The translations under genes and the position numbers were made by a program. 64,000 nt of DNA from Oreohelix idahoensis (taxonomy: Eukaryota > Mollusca > Gastropoda > Stylommatophora > Oreohelicidae): NCBI GenBank assembly GCA_024509875.1, contig JAMPIV010014841.1:434001-498000 (forward strand). Reading direction: 5' to 3'. Under the pieces are notes generated by a model, which did no database searches, had not been told where the DNA came from, and saw nothing but the letters and a program-made list of their open reading frames with translations. This document shows, piece by piece, positions 21,667 to 31,862 of this stretch (positions are counted from its first letter, which is position 1; every line of letters starts with the position of its first letter).

Positions 21667-23277
21667 TGTAAAGTGTCCATAGTGTCCATACTGTAAAGTG
21701 TGTGGTGTATGGTGTGTTCTCTTTCTTCGGTACAGCTCCACTATCAATCATTGTAACATGTTGTTGGTGGTGCCACTACTGTATATGTCCATTGTAGTGT
21801 ACCGAGTGGTTGAGATCAGGCATGCTCCAGTCTACCCAGCTGTAAATGGGTAACTCACCCTAGTCCTGAGTTAGGGAAGGCAAAGGCAACTGTAAGCAGT
21901 AGTTTCCCTCTAAGGCTCCAGGGGAGCAGGCCCTAAACTTGGTCAATTCAACCGACGCAGGATGGTGTATATATGGAGTGGAAGTGTAGAGTGTGATTAA
22001 CGCAAATGGTGGACTGTTCGTGTTCTGACCAATCTAAGCACTCATTCACTTGTGTCTACAAGGCACCAATGCAGACTGCTGGAATCTTTTTACACAGTTT
22101 ATTTAGACGCACACACTGGGACATAACGAGTAAATCATGGGTATATGTTGACACATCAATTTGCAGGCATACATAGTAGATCCCATGTCATGACACATTC
22201 ATATATCATGGGTAGTACATCAATAGCTTCCAATGTTATCATACATTATGGCCGCATCCCCTATCTGACTAAACGCGTCAGTGAAGGCGGATCGGTAAGA
22301 AACTAAAGTTGCTTTATGTTCATATTTTATATCATATTATGAAACCACGATAAGGGGTTTCTATCAAAATTGAGATCTCCTTGCCACTGTCCGAATAATA
22401 AGATACATGCCCGTTCTTTGGACAGTGATTAAAAAATATGATGACAGGAATGTAACATGGCCGCCTTCCTGAGTTGTCGCTCACTCACTCACAGGAGGGT
22501 ATATATAAGCCAAAGTTAATTTGAAATGCATATGAATAATTTCCTAAAGTCTCTCCATACAGTTCTACAGTAATCCAGTTACTTCACGTAGACATAACTG
22601 CTGCATGGAAGCCCGTCATCTTCGTCGATACAAACATGACCCTAGCGTTGCGAAGCATAATATTCCAGCTAGGTCTAACCGACATGAGATCATCAAAAAT
22701 AGGGTCTGGCATTACCTGGAGTCCGAATCATACATGATACCGTACATTAGGAGAGTCTCTAACACAAACTCTAGTAGAGACACAATCTCCTACAGAAGAA
22801 AAATCACTTCATAAATCGTTTTTACTTAAGAATGTACCAGCCCTTGAAAATTCGTAACCCGCCATTGTAAACGGTACATCGGAACTCCTCACGACTTGTC
22901 AAGACAACTCATACTTCCGCTAGAGCGGCATAACAAGAATATAGTCCTGCCTACTCATCCAAAATATACAATATAGGACTGATTCTACTTGTACTAATAA
23001 TATGTAATACATATGAATTCAGGCCATAAACATAATAAGCAAATTTAATCTATTTTCTGGCCCTAACAAATAAGTACGGACATGAGAGCAATATCCATGC
23101 GCCGGATCAATATCAAGAACGATTACTCCTATAATCAAAAGTGTGAATCAATCGTGAATTATCTAGCTTTACCATAGACAGCATTTTCATACACAAATGA
23201 ATGAATGTCTATATCTTTTCCATATTAAATAGCCATATCGATTTTTGTAATATGTGCGTCAAAATATGCACGCAACA
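21667..23277 (-). repeat. Element 2 3' LTR
   Basis: This is nearly identical to 30082-31666. The first 25 bases contain the extra words tgtaaagtgtcc and atagtgtccatac, which look like a local duplication of the LTR end. Confidence 0.95.
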
Positions 23278-23677
23278 GATTACCACACCCCTCGGAAAAA
23301 AAAATGGTATTTTTTTTTTTGAAATACATCTAGGAGCAACATACAATAGGCTCACAACGCACCAATAACAATGCGCAGATGATAAGCATAAGTTTTATGA
23401 CCTTAGAGAAAGTACTTCTCTAAGTATAAATATTTCCAGGGAGGTGTCACCAACGCATACTACAATATTAGCAATGACACAATTTCTACATTAGTTTATA
23501 CATAAATTTCATCTAAGATATCTTAACATCATGATCATCAAAGACGAAAAAACATTGAAAGATCAGCGGTGAATAAACATCAATGAACCGCTAAGTAGTG
23601 TTACAATCAATATATGATATATTACATATGTGTACACATTTCAACATAGGAACAACTGTATCAAAGTTGCATAACAG
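23278..23677 (-). other. Element 2 3' noncoding region with probable purine tract
   Basis: It separates the RNase H stop from the LTR. The minus strand next to the LTR reads ccgaggggtgtggtaatc, a moderately purine-rich candidate for the plus-strand primer. No coding content is seen. Confidence 0.5.
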
Positions 23678-25340
23678 TTATGAATCATGTGGGCATCTAG
23701 ACAAAATATCTGCCATCACATTTTCTGACCCACGGATAGCTCGCACCAAAAAATGAAATGGCTGTAGAGCAATCGCATATCGCGTTGATCTCGCGCTCTT
23801 CAGATTTTTACTCTGAATAGCCGTAAGAGCTTTCTGGTCAGTTTCCACAATGAAATGCGCGCCCAGAAGAAATCTTTGCAGTTTAAGGATTGACCAAACC
23901 ATAGCCAATAATTCACGGTCTAGGATCGAGTAATTCTTCTCTGCGGCATTTAATTTCTGAGAAATATACATCACAGGATGCAGAGTTCCAGAGTACTCTT
24001 GCATTAGTGCTGCTCCAATCCCGGTGGATGAAGCGTCACTACGAAGAATAAATGTCTTATCCTTAGCAGGCAATACTAGGATAGGTGAAGTAGAAAACAT
24101 AGTTTTAACCTTATCCAAAGAGGATTGACATTCTTGAGTCCAATGGACTACATTAGGAGACCCTTTCTTTAGCAAGGAAGAAAGAGGTGACATAATGGAG
24201 GACAGATTCGGAATGAATCGTCCATAAAATTGTATTAGACCTAAGAGACTTCGCACTTGCTTTTTAGTCTTAGGAATAGAAATGTTAAGTATCTTACTTG
24301 TATTATGGTCTTCTGTTTTTAGGAACCCATGACCAACACGGTGTCCTAAGAAAGATATTTCGCTAAAACCAATAAATGCTTTCGATGGTTTCGCTGTCAG
24401 GTTATGCTCGCGTAAGATAGACAATAGTTCATTTATCCCATTATAGTGATCGTTCCAAGTATCACTGAAAAGACAGATGTCATCAAGATACGCAATGACA
24501 TCTGAGCGATGAGATAGGATTCGACGCATCATGCGTACGAATGTTGCAGGGGCGTTCATAAGACCGAAAGGCATGAAATTCCATTGGAATAGACCCCTAG
24601 GCGTCGAAAAAGCAGTAAACGGTTTGGCGTGTTCGGATAATGGAACTTGCCAATATCCTTTAGACAAATCGAGTTTAGTAAAGAAATGAGAATTCGATAG
24701 TCTCGTAAGTAGCTCTTCTAGTAAAGGCATAGGTTCAGCCTCAAATTTCGTCACTTGGTTCAATTTGCGATAATCCACGCAAAGACGTATGTTATTGTCT
24801 TTGTTTCGTACAATAACCATCGGCGAAGAATATGCTGATGTGGATGGTTCAATAATTTTTAACTCTATCATCTCATCCAACTCTTTCTCTACCTGTGCTT
24901 GAAAATGTATCGGGATAGGATACGGTCTGACTCTTATAGGACTATGGTCAGTAAGAATAATGTCATGTTGAATGACATCAGTTTGACCAGGAATGTCAGT
25001 AAGGACATCCTGAAATTGTTCTAACATAGTAGAAACTTGTTTCTGCTCTCCTGGAGATAATTCGGGAGAAATTGCAACATCTTTCCATGATTCATTAGAG
25101 TGAAGAGGAATCATTGGAAAAGGTAGATTTACATCCGAGAAACTCGTTTCCTCATCCTGTATTACTGACAGAGATGAGTACTGTCCATGTTGGACTGGAA
25201 AATCGTCCGTTGCCTGGAAAACAGGTTGTAAATAATCCGGACGTTCATGGAATTCCGTGAGCATGTTGATGTGGAAGGTTTTACGCTTCCCGTCAATATC
25301 GACGATATAGTCAACATCGGAAACTTTTGATATTATATCG
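23678..25340 (-). CDS. Element 2 reverse transcriptase and RNase H
   Basis: This is the coding part of a 619-aa frame that opens at 25537. The first residues down to about 25340 overlap the integrase frame and are not the real reading. From VSDVDYIVDIDGKRKTFHIN onward it is collinear with element 1. RT motifs follow: DVLTDIPGQTDVIQHDI, IRLCVDYRKLN, FFTKLDLSKGYWQVPL with the first catalytic Asp, FMPFGLMNAPATFVRMM, and IAYLDDICLF with the catalytic DD pair. FLGHRVGHG and VRSLLGLIQFYGRFIPN mark the thumb. RNase H shows LRSDASSTGIGAAL, DRELLAMVW and VETDQKAL, ending at ADILSRCPHDS. All RT and RNase H catalytic acids are visible, so these domains may be functional. Confidence 0.92.
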
Positions 25341-27278
25341 TCTATTTTCCCTACAAGGTAGCAAGACAAATGCTTTGTCACCTGGACAAAGTTGTCGCAA
25401 GCATCTCTTTTTATTGGCAAATTCCCTTGCCTTCTGTTTCGCAAATTCAGAAGAAGCAGTTGCCAATTTGCATGCTTCAATAATCTTGTGTCTAAGTGCG
25501 ATGACATATTCATAAGAGGATGTTGTGTCATCGACAATATTATCAGCAGTTATAAGATCATGAAGTAAGGACATAGGACCTCGCGGTTTCGCGCCAAAGA
25601 CAAGTTCAAAGGGAGAAAATCCTGTATGTTCGTTGGCGACCTCTCTATATGCAAAGAGAGGCGCGGGTAAAACCCTATCCCAATCCTGAGGATGATCTTC
25701 TGTTATCTTACCTAGTAGGGTTTTCAGAGTTCTATTCAGACTTTCCACCATCCCATTGGACATAGGATGATAAATACTACTCAGCGATCTCTCTATCTTA
25801 AGAGTCGACATTACTTGAGACATGGTATCCGATATGAGTTGGGTACCATGGTCGGATAATATTTCTGCTGGAAATCCCAGACGAGAAAATATTAACCAAA
25901 GAGCATCTGCGACATCAGCAGTAGTTATGCTCTTTAGAGGAACAGCCTCCGGCCAACGTGTGCACATATCAACACACGTCAAAATAAATTGGTGTCCTCT
26001 AGCAGACTTTATCTTAAATGGACCAATGATGTCTATCGCCATTTTTTGAAATGGTCGAATGGGAATGTCTGCAGCCTGAGTAGGTGCATCATGGCGTGGA
26101 CCTCTGGATTTAATCTCTTGACATACTTTACAAGATCGACAATAGATTCGTATGTCCTTATTCACAGCAGGCCAAAAGAAAGATTCAAGAACTCTAGTTT
26201 TAGTACGGGAAAAACCCATATGTCCAGCACACTGCGAATCATGAGCGTGCTGTAAGATTTTAACTCTCATATTTTTAGGCACAAGGATTTGAGAATGAAT
26301 GGACTTAGCGGAGTCTTGTACCATACGTACAAGTACGCCATTCTTCATCGTAATCCAAGATTTACGATTTATATCCTTATTCGGATCACCTTTTGTTGCC
26401 AGAGTAAAGAATTTCTTTAGAGTAGGATCATCTTCCTGCTGTTTTATAAAGGAATCATGGGAAATCTCCAAGGGATCATCTTGGATCTGCGCATCATTAT
26501 CTTCAGGATGTGAAGATTGCGGCATATTAAGAGCTTGAGCCCTAGTGATTACTGCATTAGCAGATTGCATATTAACATTTTCCCAATTAGAAATTTGCTG
26601 TGGAGTGCATTCTTTCACTCCATGAATGCGACCGATGATAAGATCAGCGATCGGATTTGGCAAGAGACATGCTTGCACCTCTCCTGTAAAGAAAGGCGTA
26701 GCAATATTGATAATGGCAGTGGAGTACTTCTCCAATGTGCCACCAAATGTTACACATTTGACTACATTGCCTGTAGCTCGAGAAGGATTTACGAGTGATT
26801 GCCTCACTCCGATGGTAGTGCACCCCGAATCGAAAAGAATTGATACCCGAGTACCATCTATTAGGCCCCTATTGAAGACAAGGGCACCCCTTCCATTATG
26901 CGCGATTGACGCATGGAGAGCGGGAAGCGGGTGACCGCAGCTTAAAGTAGAAACTGTGGTTGGATCGAATAATGTTTTGCATTGCGAACACTGAGATGCT
27001 CTAGCAAAATCGAAAGCGGACTTTGCTACACTATTGGAGTCTTTTTTATCATTATTCTGATTACCGGCGTCGTGGAACTCCTGTTGTGCAGAGTTAGCCT
27101 GGTAATAAGATTTACCATGTCTTTTGTGTTGTGATCTACCTCGGTTATAATTGTCTCTATAATTATTATTTCCTCTGTTATAACCCCTATTTGGGTTTGA
27201 ATCATAATATTCGTGATCATAATCATCACGCTCATTATACTGAGTATCCCTGTAATATTGTTTTTTTTTTGTCTCCAT
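25311..27278 (-). pseudogene. Element 2 nucleocapsid tail, protease and integrase
   Basis: The frame opens in a basic Arg/Asn/Tyr/Gly-rich nucleocapsid tail. Near residue 95 comes CSQCKTLF, followed by LSCGHPLPAL, a Cys/His motif shared with element 4. The aspartic protease follows, with ILFDSGCTTIG (active DSG) at about 26830 and IADLIIGRIHG. The integrase zinc domain is ILQHAHDSQCAGHMG...YCRSCKVC (HHCC intact). The core has MAIDIIGP, EILSDHGTQL and YHPMSNGMVESLNRTLK (D, D, E all present). After PGDKAFVLLPC the frame deteriorates and stops at 25311. The IAWRGPYKV segment seen in element 1 is missing here, so the GPY/F module is damaged. Confidence 0.88.
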
Positions 27279-28699
27279 GAAGCACTTGGGTAGTTCCTAT
27301 AGCTACTCCCTTTTCGAGAATTTCTAAAATTATGGGTACCCCTCGCGTGTCGAGGACTATCAGCCCGATTCCGGTTCTTCTAAGAAGAACTCTGATTTGA
27401 GTGGTTATCTTGGTTTTGATGCTTATTCCAATTAACCTTTTTATCAAATTTATTTTTAGCTCCTTGGAATTTGTGTGAGTAATTCTGATTATATTTTGTT
27501 GCCGAAGCAACTGGCATACTCTCTTTAATGTTAGAGTTACTAAGAATCATGTCAGGGTGTGCCGTGGCATACTGGTCACAATATTCTTCCATTTGCTTTA
27601 ATGTACTAGGTTTACGCTCATGTAAGAACTCTAGGAATGCTTTATTTACCGAAGACATGACCTTGTCTCGTAGCAATAAATCCGTAAGACCATCAAATGT
27701 TTTCTCTATTTTGGATAATTCAATCCATCGTGAAAGTGTAATTCGTGCTTTTGAGATGAATTCTGAGAATTCTACACCTACCTCAGGTCTCATTGTTTTA
27801 AACAAAAGACGATAACCTTCCTCAGGCAGCTGATATTTCTTTATCAGAGCTGCCCTAATAGCATCATAATTATCCTTGTCGGCCTCTTCAACGAAATATA
27901 ACTTACTCAGAGATTCCCCTTTTAGATTTTCAGACAACTGATTCACATACTGTGATTTGTCAACATTATGAGCTCGACAAGAACGTTCAAATCTAGAAAG
28001 CCAAAATGTTATGTCATCACTGGTAGGGTTGAACGCTGGTACCTTGACCTTGTACACAAAGGGTTTACCATTACCACTAGATGCCTGATTAACATTACTC
28101 ATACTTGTCAATTTTAATTTCTCTAACTCAAATTCATGTTCTCTTATTGCTTTTCTCTCTTCAGCTTCTCTATCTAATCTTTTCTGTTCTGCAGCAGCTT
28201 CTAATTTCTTCTGTTCTGCAGCAACTTCCAATTTTTTCTGTTCTGCAGCAGCTTCTAATTTCTTCTGTTCTGCAGCAAATCTCCTTTCCTCCACTTGCAT
28301 CTGCAATTTCTTTAGATCAGCAGCAGCATCAGCTTCTTTTTCTAATATTTTTTCTTCAGCCAGAGCTTTTCTCTCTTCAGCAGCAGCTTTTCTCTCTTCA
28401 GCAGCAGCAGCAGCTTTTCTCTATTCAGCAGCAGCAGCAGCAGCTTTTCTGTCTTCAGCAGCAGCTTCTAATTTTTTTTCTTCTATTTGAAGTTTTCTCT
28501 CCTCAGCCGCAGCTTTTCTTTCCTCAGCTTGCATCTGAAATCTGAAATTCTCAGCATCTATCTTCTTTTGTTCAACTTCTGCTTTCAGTACTTCTGACTT
28601 TAATGCAATAGCAAATTGAGCAGTTGGCCATTCTTCTAACTCTTTCCCAGTCTTATCAAGGGATTTTCCTTGTGCAATAAAGTAATCTAATGTAGACAT
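27279..28699 (-). pseudogene. Element 2 gag
   Basis: Start MSTLDYFIAQG at 28699. A long coiled coil follows, built from repeats such as AAAEQKKLEA and AAAEERKA. One in-frame TAG at 28421-28423 interrupts it. The same frame continues to 27380 with the capsid-like domain KVKVPAFNPTSDDITFWLSRF to FLEFLHERKPSTLKQMEEYCDQYATAHP, then SNIKESMPVASATK. Near 27380, and again in an A-run at about 27255-27275, frameshifts lead into the pol frame. Whether a programmed shift lies here cannot be told from one copy. The capsid is collinear with elements 1 and 4. Confidence 0.88.
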
Positions 28700-28749
28700 C
28701 TTGTCTTCTTAAATCAGAAACCTGAAAAAGTAAATAAATTACCTTATTT

Positions 28750-29110
28750 CACTTTAATGGGAGACAAGTCTATACCATAGACTTAGTCTTAGTGAAAAAC
28801 TTGTATGGTTATTTTATTTATAATATAACCAATGATAACTTGAGTACCTGTGGAAAACAATAACTGTATATCTCAAATACTGTGGGAGACAAGCCTTACA
28901 AAGGTCTTGTATACCTTAATGTAATCAATGATCACTTGAGTACCTGTGGAAAATAATAACTGTATATCTCAAATACTGTGGGAGACAAGCCTTACAAAGG
29001 TCTTGTATACCTTAATGTAATCAATGATCACATGAGTACCTGTGGAAAATAATATTTCCTATACCCATCACTTTGGGAGACAAGCCTTACAAAGGTCTTG
29101 TACACTTTGT
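28750..29110 (-). repeat. 96-bp tandem repeat in the element 2 leader
   Basis: The word gagtacctgtgg recurs at 28842, 28938 and 29034, an exact 96-base period. The middle copies are almost identical and the outer ones diverged. Each unit contains gggagacaagccttacaaag followed by gtcttgta, where caagcctt can pair with aaggtcttg to form a small hairpin. It lies between LTR and gag, where packaging or enhancer elements are found in related elements. Confidence 0.9.
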
Positions 29111-30081
29111 TTTATAACAATAATAATCATAAAGTACTGATCTGTACTATAATATAAGTGTATTCAACTATACCTCCTATGTCATATGTCAACTAAAGAC
29201 ATTACAAAGGACAAACAAGAAAAGACAATCTGAAAACATTTGCAGAGATCAAATTAAATTAAATAGGAGAAATGAAAAAAAAATGATCACAGAATCTGTG
29301 ATGATAACTGCAATAAGATAACAAGACAAATAACGCCACAGTGTATAAACATAAGGGTGTAAAGAACTGAAATAAAAGGAAAGATGAGACCTACAATTAT
29401 ACAAACAAATCAAACAAAAATAAAGGACAGAAAAATATTACAAATACAAATATGAACACAGTCGTCACAGCTAACCAAATATTTGCAAACAATGTTGCAT
29501 GCAAATTTCAATTAAGAAATTGCTCCCTATAGAACGCCAGAACAAGACCAATATCACTTGGTATTTCCTGTTCTAGTCACCTCCCATCCAGGCCCGCAAA
29601 CACATAACAATCACACATATAAACAAATAATATATAAACATAAATACATATAAATCATAAATGTGTACATTATATAATGAAATGTGTTGCAGTTGTAATG
29701 TATTGTACTGTATGCTCAGTTTTAACAGATTAGACTACCACTTTATTGAGTAATAGATTTGCTTTCTAACTGTTACACTGTTCAATTTTTTTGAGCACAT
29801 TAGAAGATCCAATGATGAAATTTGCACTTTATGTTCAACATTGCTCTTCTATTTCAGCAGAATAAACAATCACTAGTTTAGAACACTGACTGTACTGTGC
29901 CAAATGTCAACAAGTGCTTACCCAGATATTGCTACACTTGTCAGAACAGGTCAAGCTGACATTGATTGTATAGCTGTCCCACAGGTGTTGATGTGGTCAA
30001 ACAAATGTTCTTGCAACTGTAAAATGTGATTCTCAACACAACAAGACTGCGTAGGCTGGACCCAGGAATCTGGCCCACCAC
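29111..30081 (-). other. Element 2 5' leader
   Basis: No coding sequence. Directly inside the 5' LTR (30060-30081) the minus strand reads gtggtgggccagattcctgg. Its tggtgggcc start is a plausible primer-binding site, but I could not assign a tRNA. Confidence 0.5.
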
Positions 30082-31666
30082 TGTAAAGTGCGTGGTGTAT
30101 GGTGTGTTCTCTTTCTTCGGTACAGCTCCACTATCAATCACTGTAACATGTTGTTGGTGGTGCCACTACTGTATATGTCCATTGTAGTGTACCGAGTGGT
30201 TGAGATCAGGCATGCTCCAGTCTACCCAGCTGTAAATGGGTAACTCACCCTAGTCCTGAGTTAGGGAAGGCAAAAGCAACTGTAAGCAGTAGTTTCCCTC
30301 TAAGGCTCCAGGGGAGCAGGCCCTAAACTTGGTCAATTCAACCGACGCAGGATGGTGTATATATGGAGTGGAAGTGTAGAGTGTGATTAACGCGAATGGT
30401 GTACTGTTCGTGTTCTGACCAATCTAAGCACTCATTCACTTGTGTCTACAAGGCACCAATGCAGACTGCTGGAATCTTTTTACACAGTTTATTTAGACGC
30501 ACACACTGGGACATAACGAGTAAATCATGGGTATATGTTGACACATCAATTTGCAGGCATACATAGTAGATCCCATGTCATGACACATTCATATATCATG
30601 GGTAGTACATCAATAGCTTCCAATGTTATCATACATTATGGCCGCATCCCCTATCTGACTAAACGCGTCAGTGAAGGCGGATCGGTAAGAAACTAAAGTT
30701 GCTTTATGTTCATATTTTATATCATATTATGAAACCACGATAAGGGGTTTCTATCAAAATTGAGATCTCCTTGCCACTGTCCGAATAATAAGATACATGC
30801 CCGTTCTTTGGACAGTGATTCAAAAATATGATGACAGGAATGTAACATGGCCGCCTTCCTGAGTTGTCGCTCACTCACTCACAGGAGGGTATATATAAGC
30901 CAAAGTTAATTTGAAATGCATATGAATAATTTCCTAAAGTCTCTCCATACAGTTCTACAGTAATCCAGTTACTTCACGTAGACATAACTGCTGCATGGAA
31001 GCCCGTCATCTTCGTCGATACAAACATGACCCTAGCGTTGCGAAGCATAATATTCCAGCTAGGTCTAACCGACATGAGATCATCAAAAATAGGGTCTGGC
31101 ATTACCTGGAGTCAGAATCATACATGATACCGTACATTAGGAGAGTCTCTAACACAAACTCTAGTAGAGACACAATCTCCTACAGAAGAAAAATCACTTC
31201 ATAAATCGTTTTTACTTAAGAATGTACCAGCCCTTGAAAATTCGTAACCCGCCATTGTAAACGGTACATCGGAACTCCTCACGACTTGTCAAGACAACTC
31301 ATACTTCCGCTAGAGCGGCATAACAAGAATATAGTCCTGCCTACCCATCCAAAATATACAATATAGGACTGATTCTACTTGTACTAATAATATGTAATAC
31401 ATATGAATTCAGGCCATAAACATAATAAGCAAATTAATCTATTTTCTGGCCCTAACAAATAAGTACGGACATGAGAGCTATATCCATGCGCCGGATCAAT
31501 ATCAAGAACGATTACTCCTATAATCAAAAGTGTGAATCAATCATGAATTATCTAGCTTTACCATAGACAGCATTTTCATACACAAATGAATGAATGTCTA
31601 TATCTTTTCCATATTAAATAGGCATATCGATTTTTGTAATATGTGCGTCAAAATATGCACGCAACA
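30082..31666 (-). repeat. Element 2 5' LTR
   Basis: This lies upstream of gag on the minus strand and is the near-identical partner of 21667-23277. Confidence 0.95.
30890..30899 (-). promoter_or_regulatory. Candidate TATA box in the element 2 5' LTR
   Basis: The minus strand reads cttatatata. The motif is nearly palindromic, so it gives no direction by itself. The same site occurs in the 3' LTR at 22500-22509. A start about 30 bases downstream on the minus strand would give an LTR-initiated transcript; this is inference. Confidence 0.35.
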
Positions 31667-31671
31667 AATGT

Positions 31672-31772
31672 ATCAGCGTATCTTACCAATATTTTTATCC
31701 CTACATGTTATTTTACCTGTTATCTTTATAAATGGAGGAATTTTAACGTTGCATCACTGTAATTACACCACA
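31672..31772 (-). repeat. Element 3 3' LTR, right piece
   Basis: These 101 bases match 38333-38432 and complete the LTR after element 2. The end ...caccaca is followed by the element 3 polypurine tract. Confidence 0.92.
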
Positions 31773-31862
31773 CATCTCCCCACCTGAGAACATGCACTAA
31801 TGCAAGTTCCAAAACCAGTGATACACATAGATAAAATTAACTCCTCACGCCTACTAACTACT

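Larger units (their letters stand above)
21667..31666 (-). mobile_element. Element 2: 10-kb Gmr1-type LTR retrotransposon inside the 3' LTR of element 3
   Basis: This is the youngest element of the nest. LTRs of 1611 bp (left) and 1585 bp (right) read TG...CA and differ at about a dozen positions (under 1%) apart from a 25-bp local duplication in the left one. The perfect 5-bp duplication aatgt lies at 21662-21666 and 31667-31671. The empty site is preserved in the other LTR of element 3 near 38325-38335. Order on the minus strand is leader with tandem repeats, gag, protease, integrase, RT, RNase H. Lesions are few: one TAG in gag, frameshifts at the gag-pol border, and a small deletion or frameshift at the integrase C-terminus. 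Confidence 0.95.

Noticed and set aside
22605..22814. 69-aa plus-strand frame, identical in both element 2 LTRs (also 30995-31204)
   Set aside because: It is antisense to the element inside recently duplicated LTRs; identity reflects LTR youth, and no motif is present.
28105..28545. 146-aa plus frame rich in L and Q
   Set aside because: It is the antisense shadow of the coiled-coil repeats of element 2 gag.
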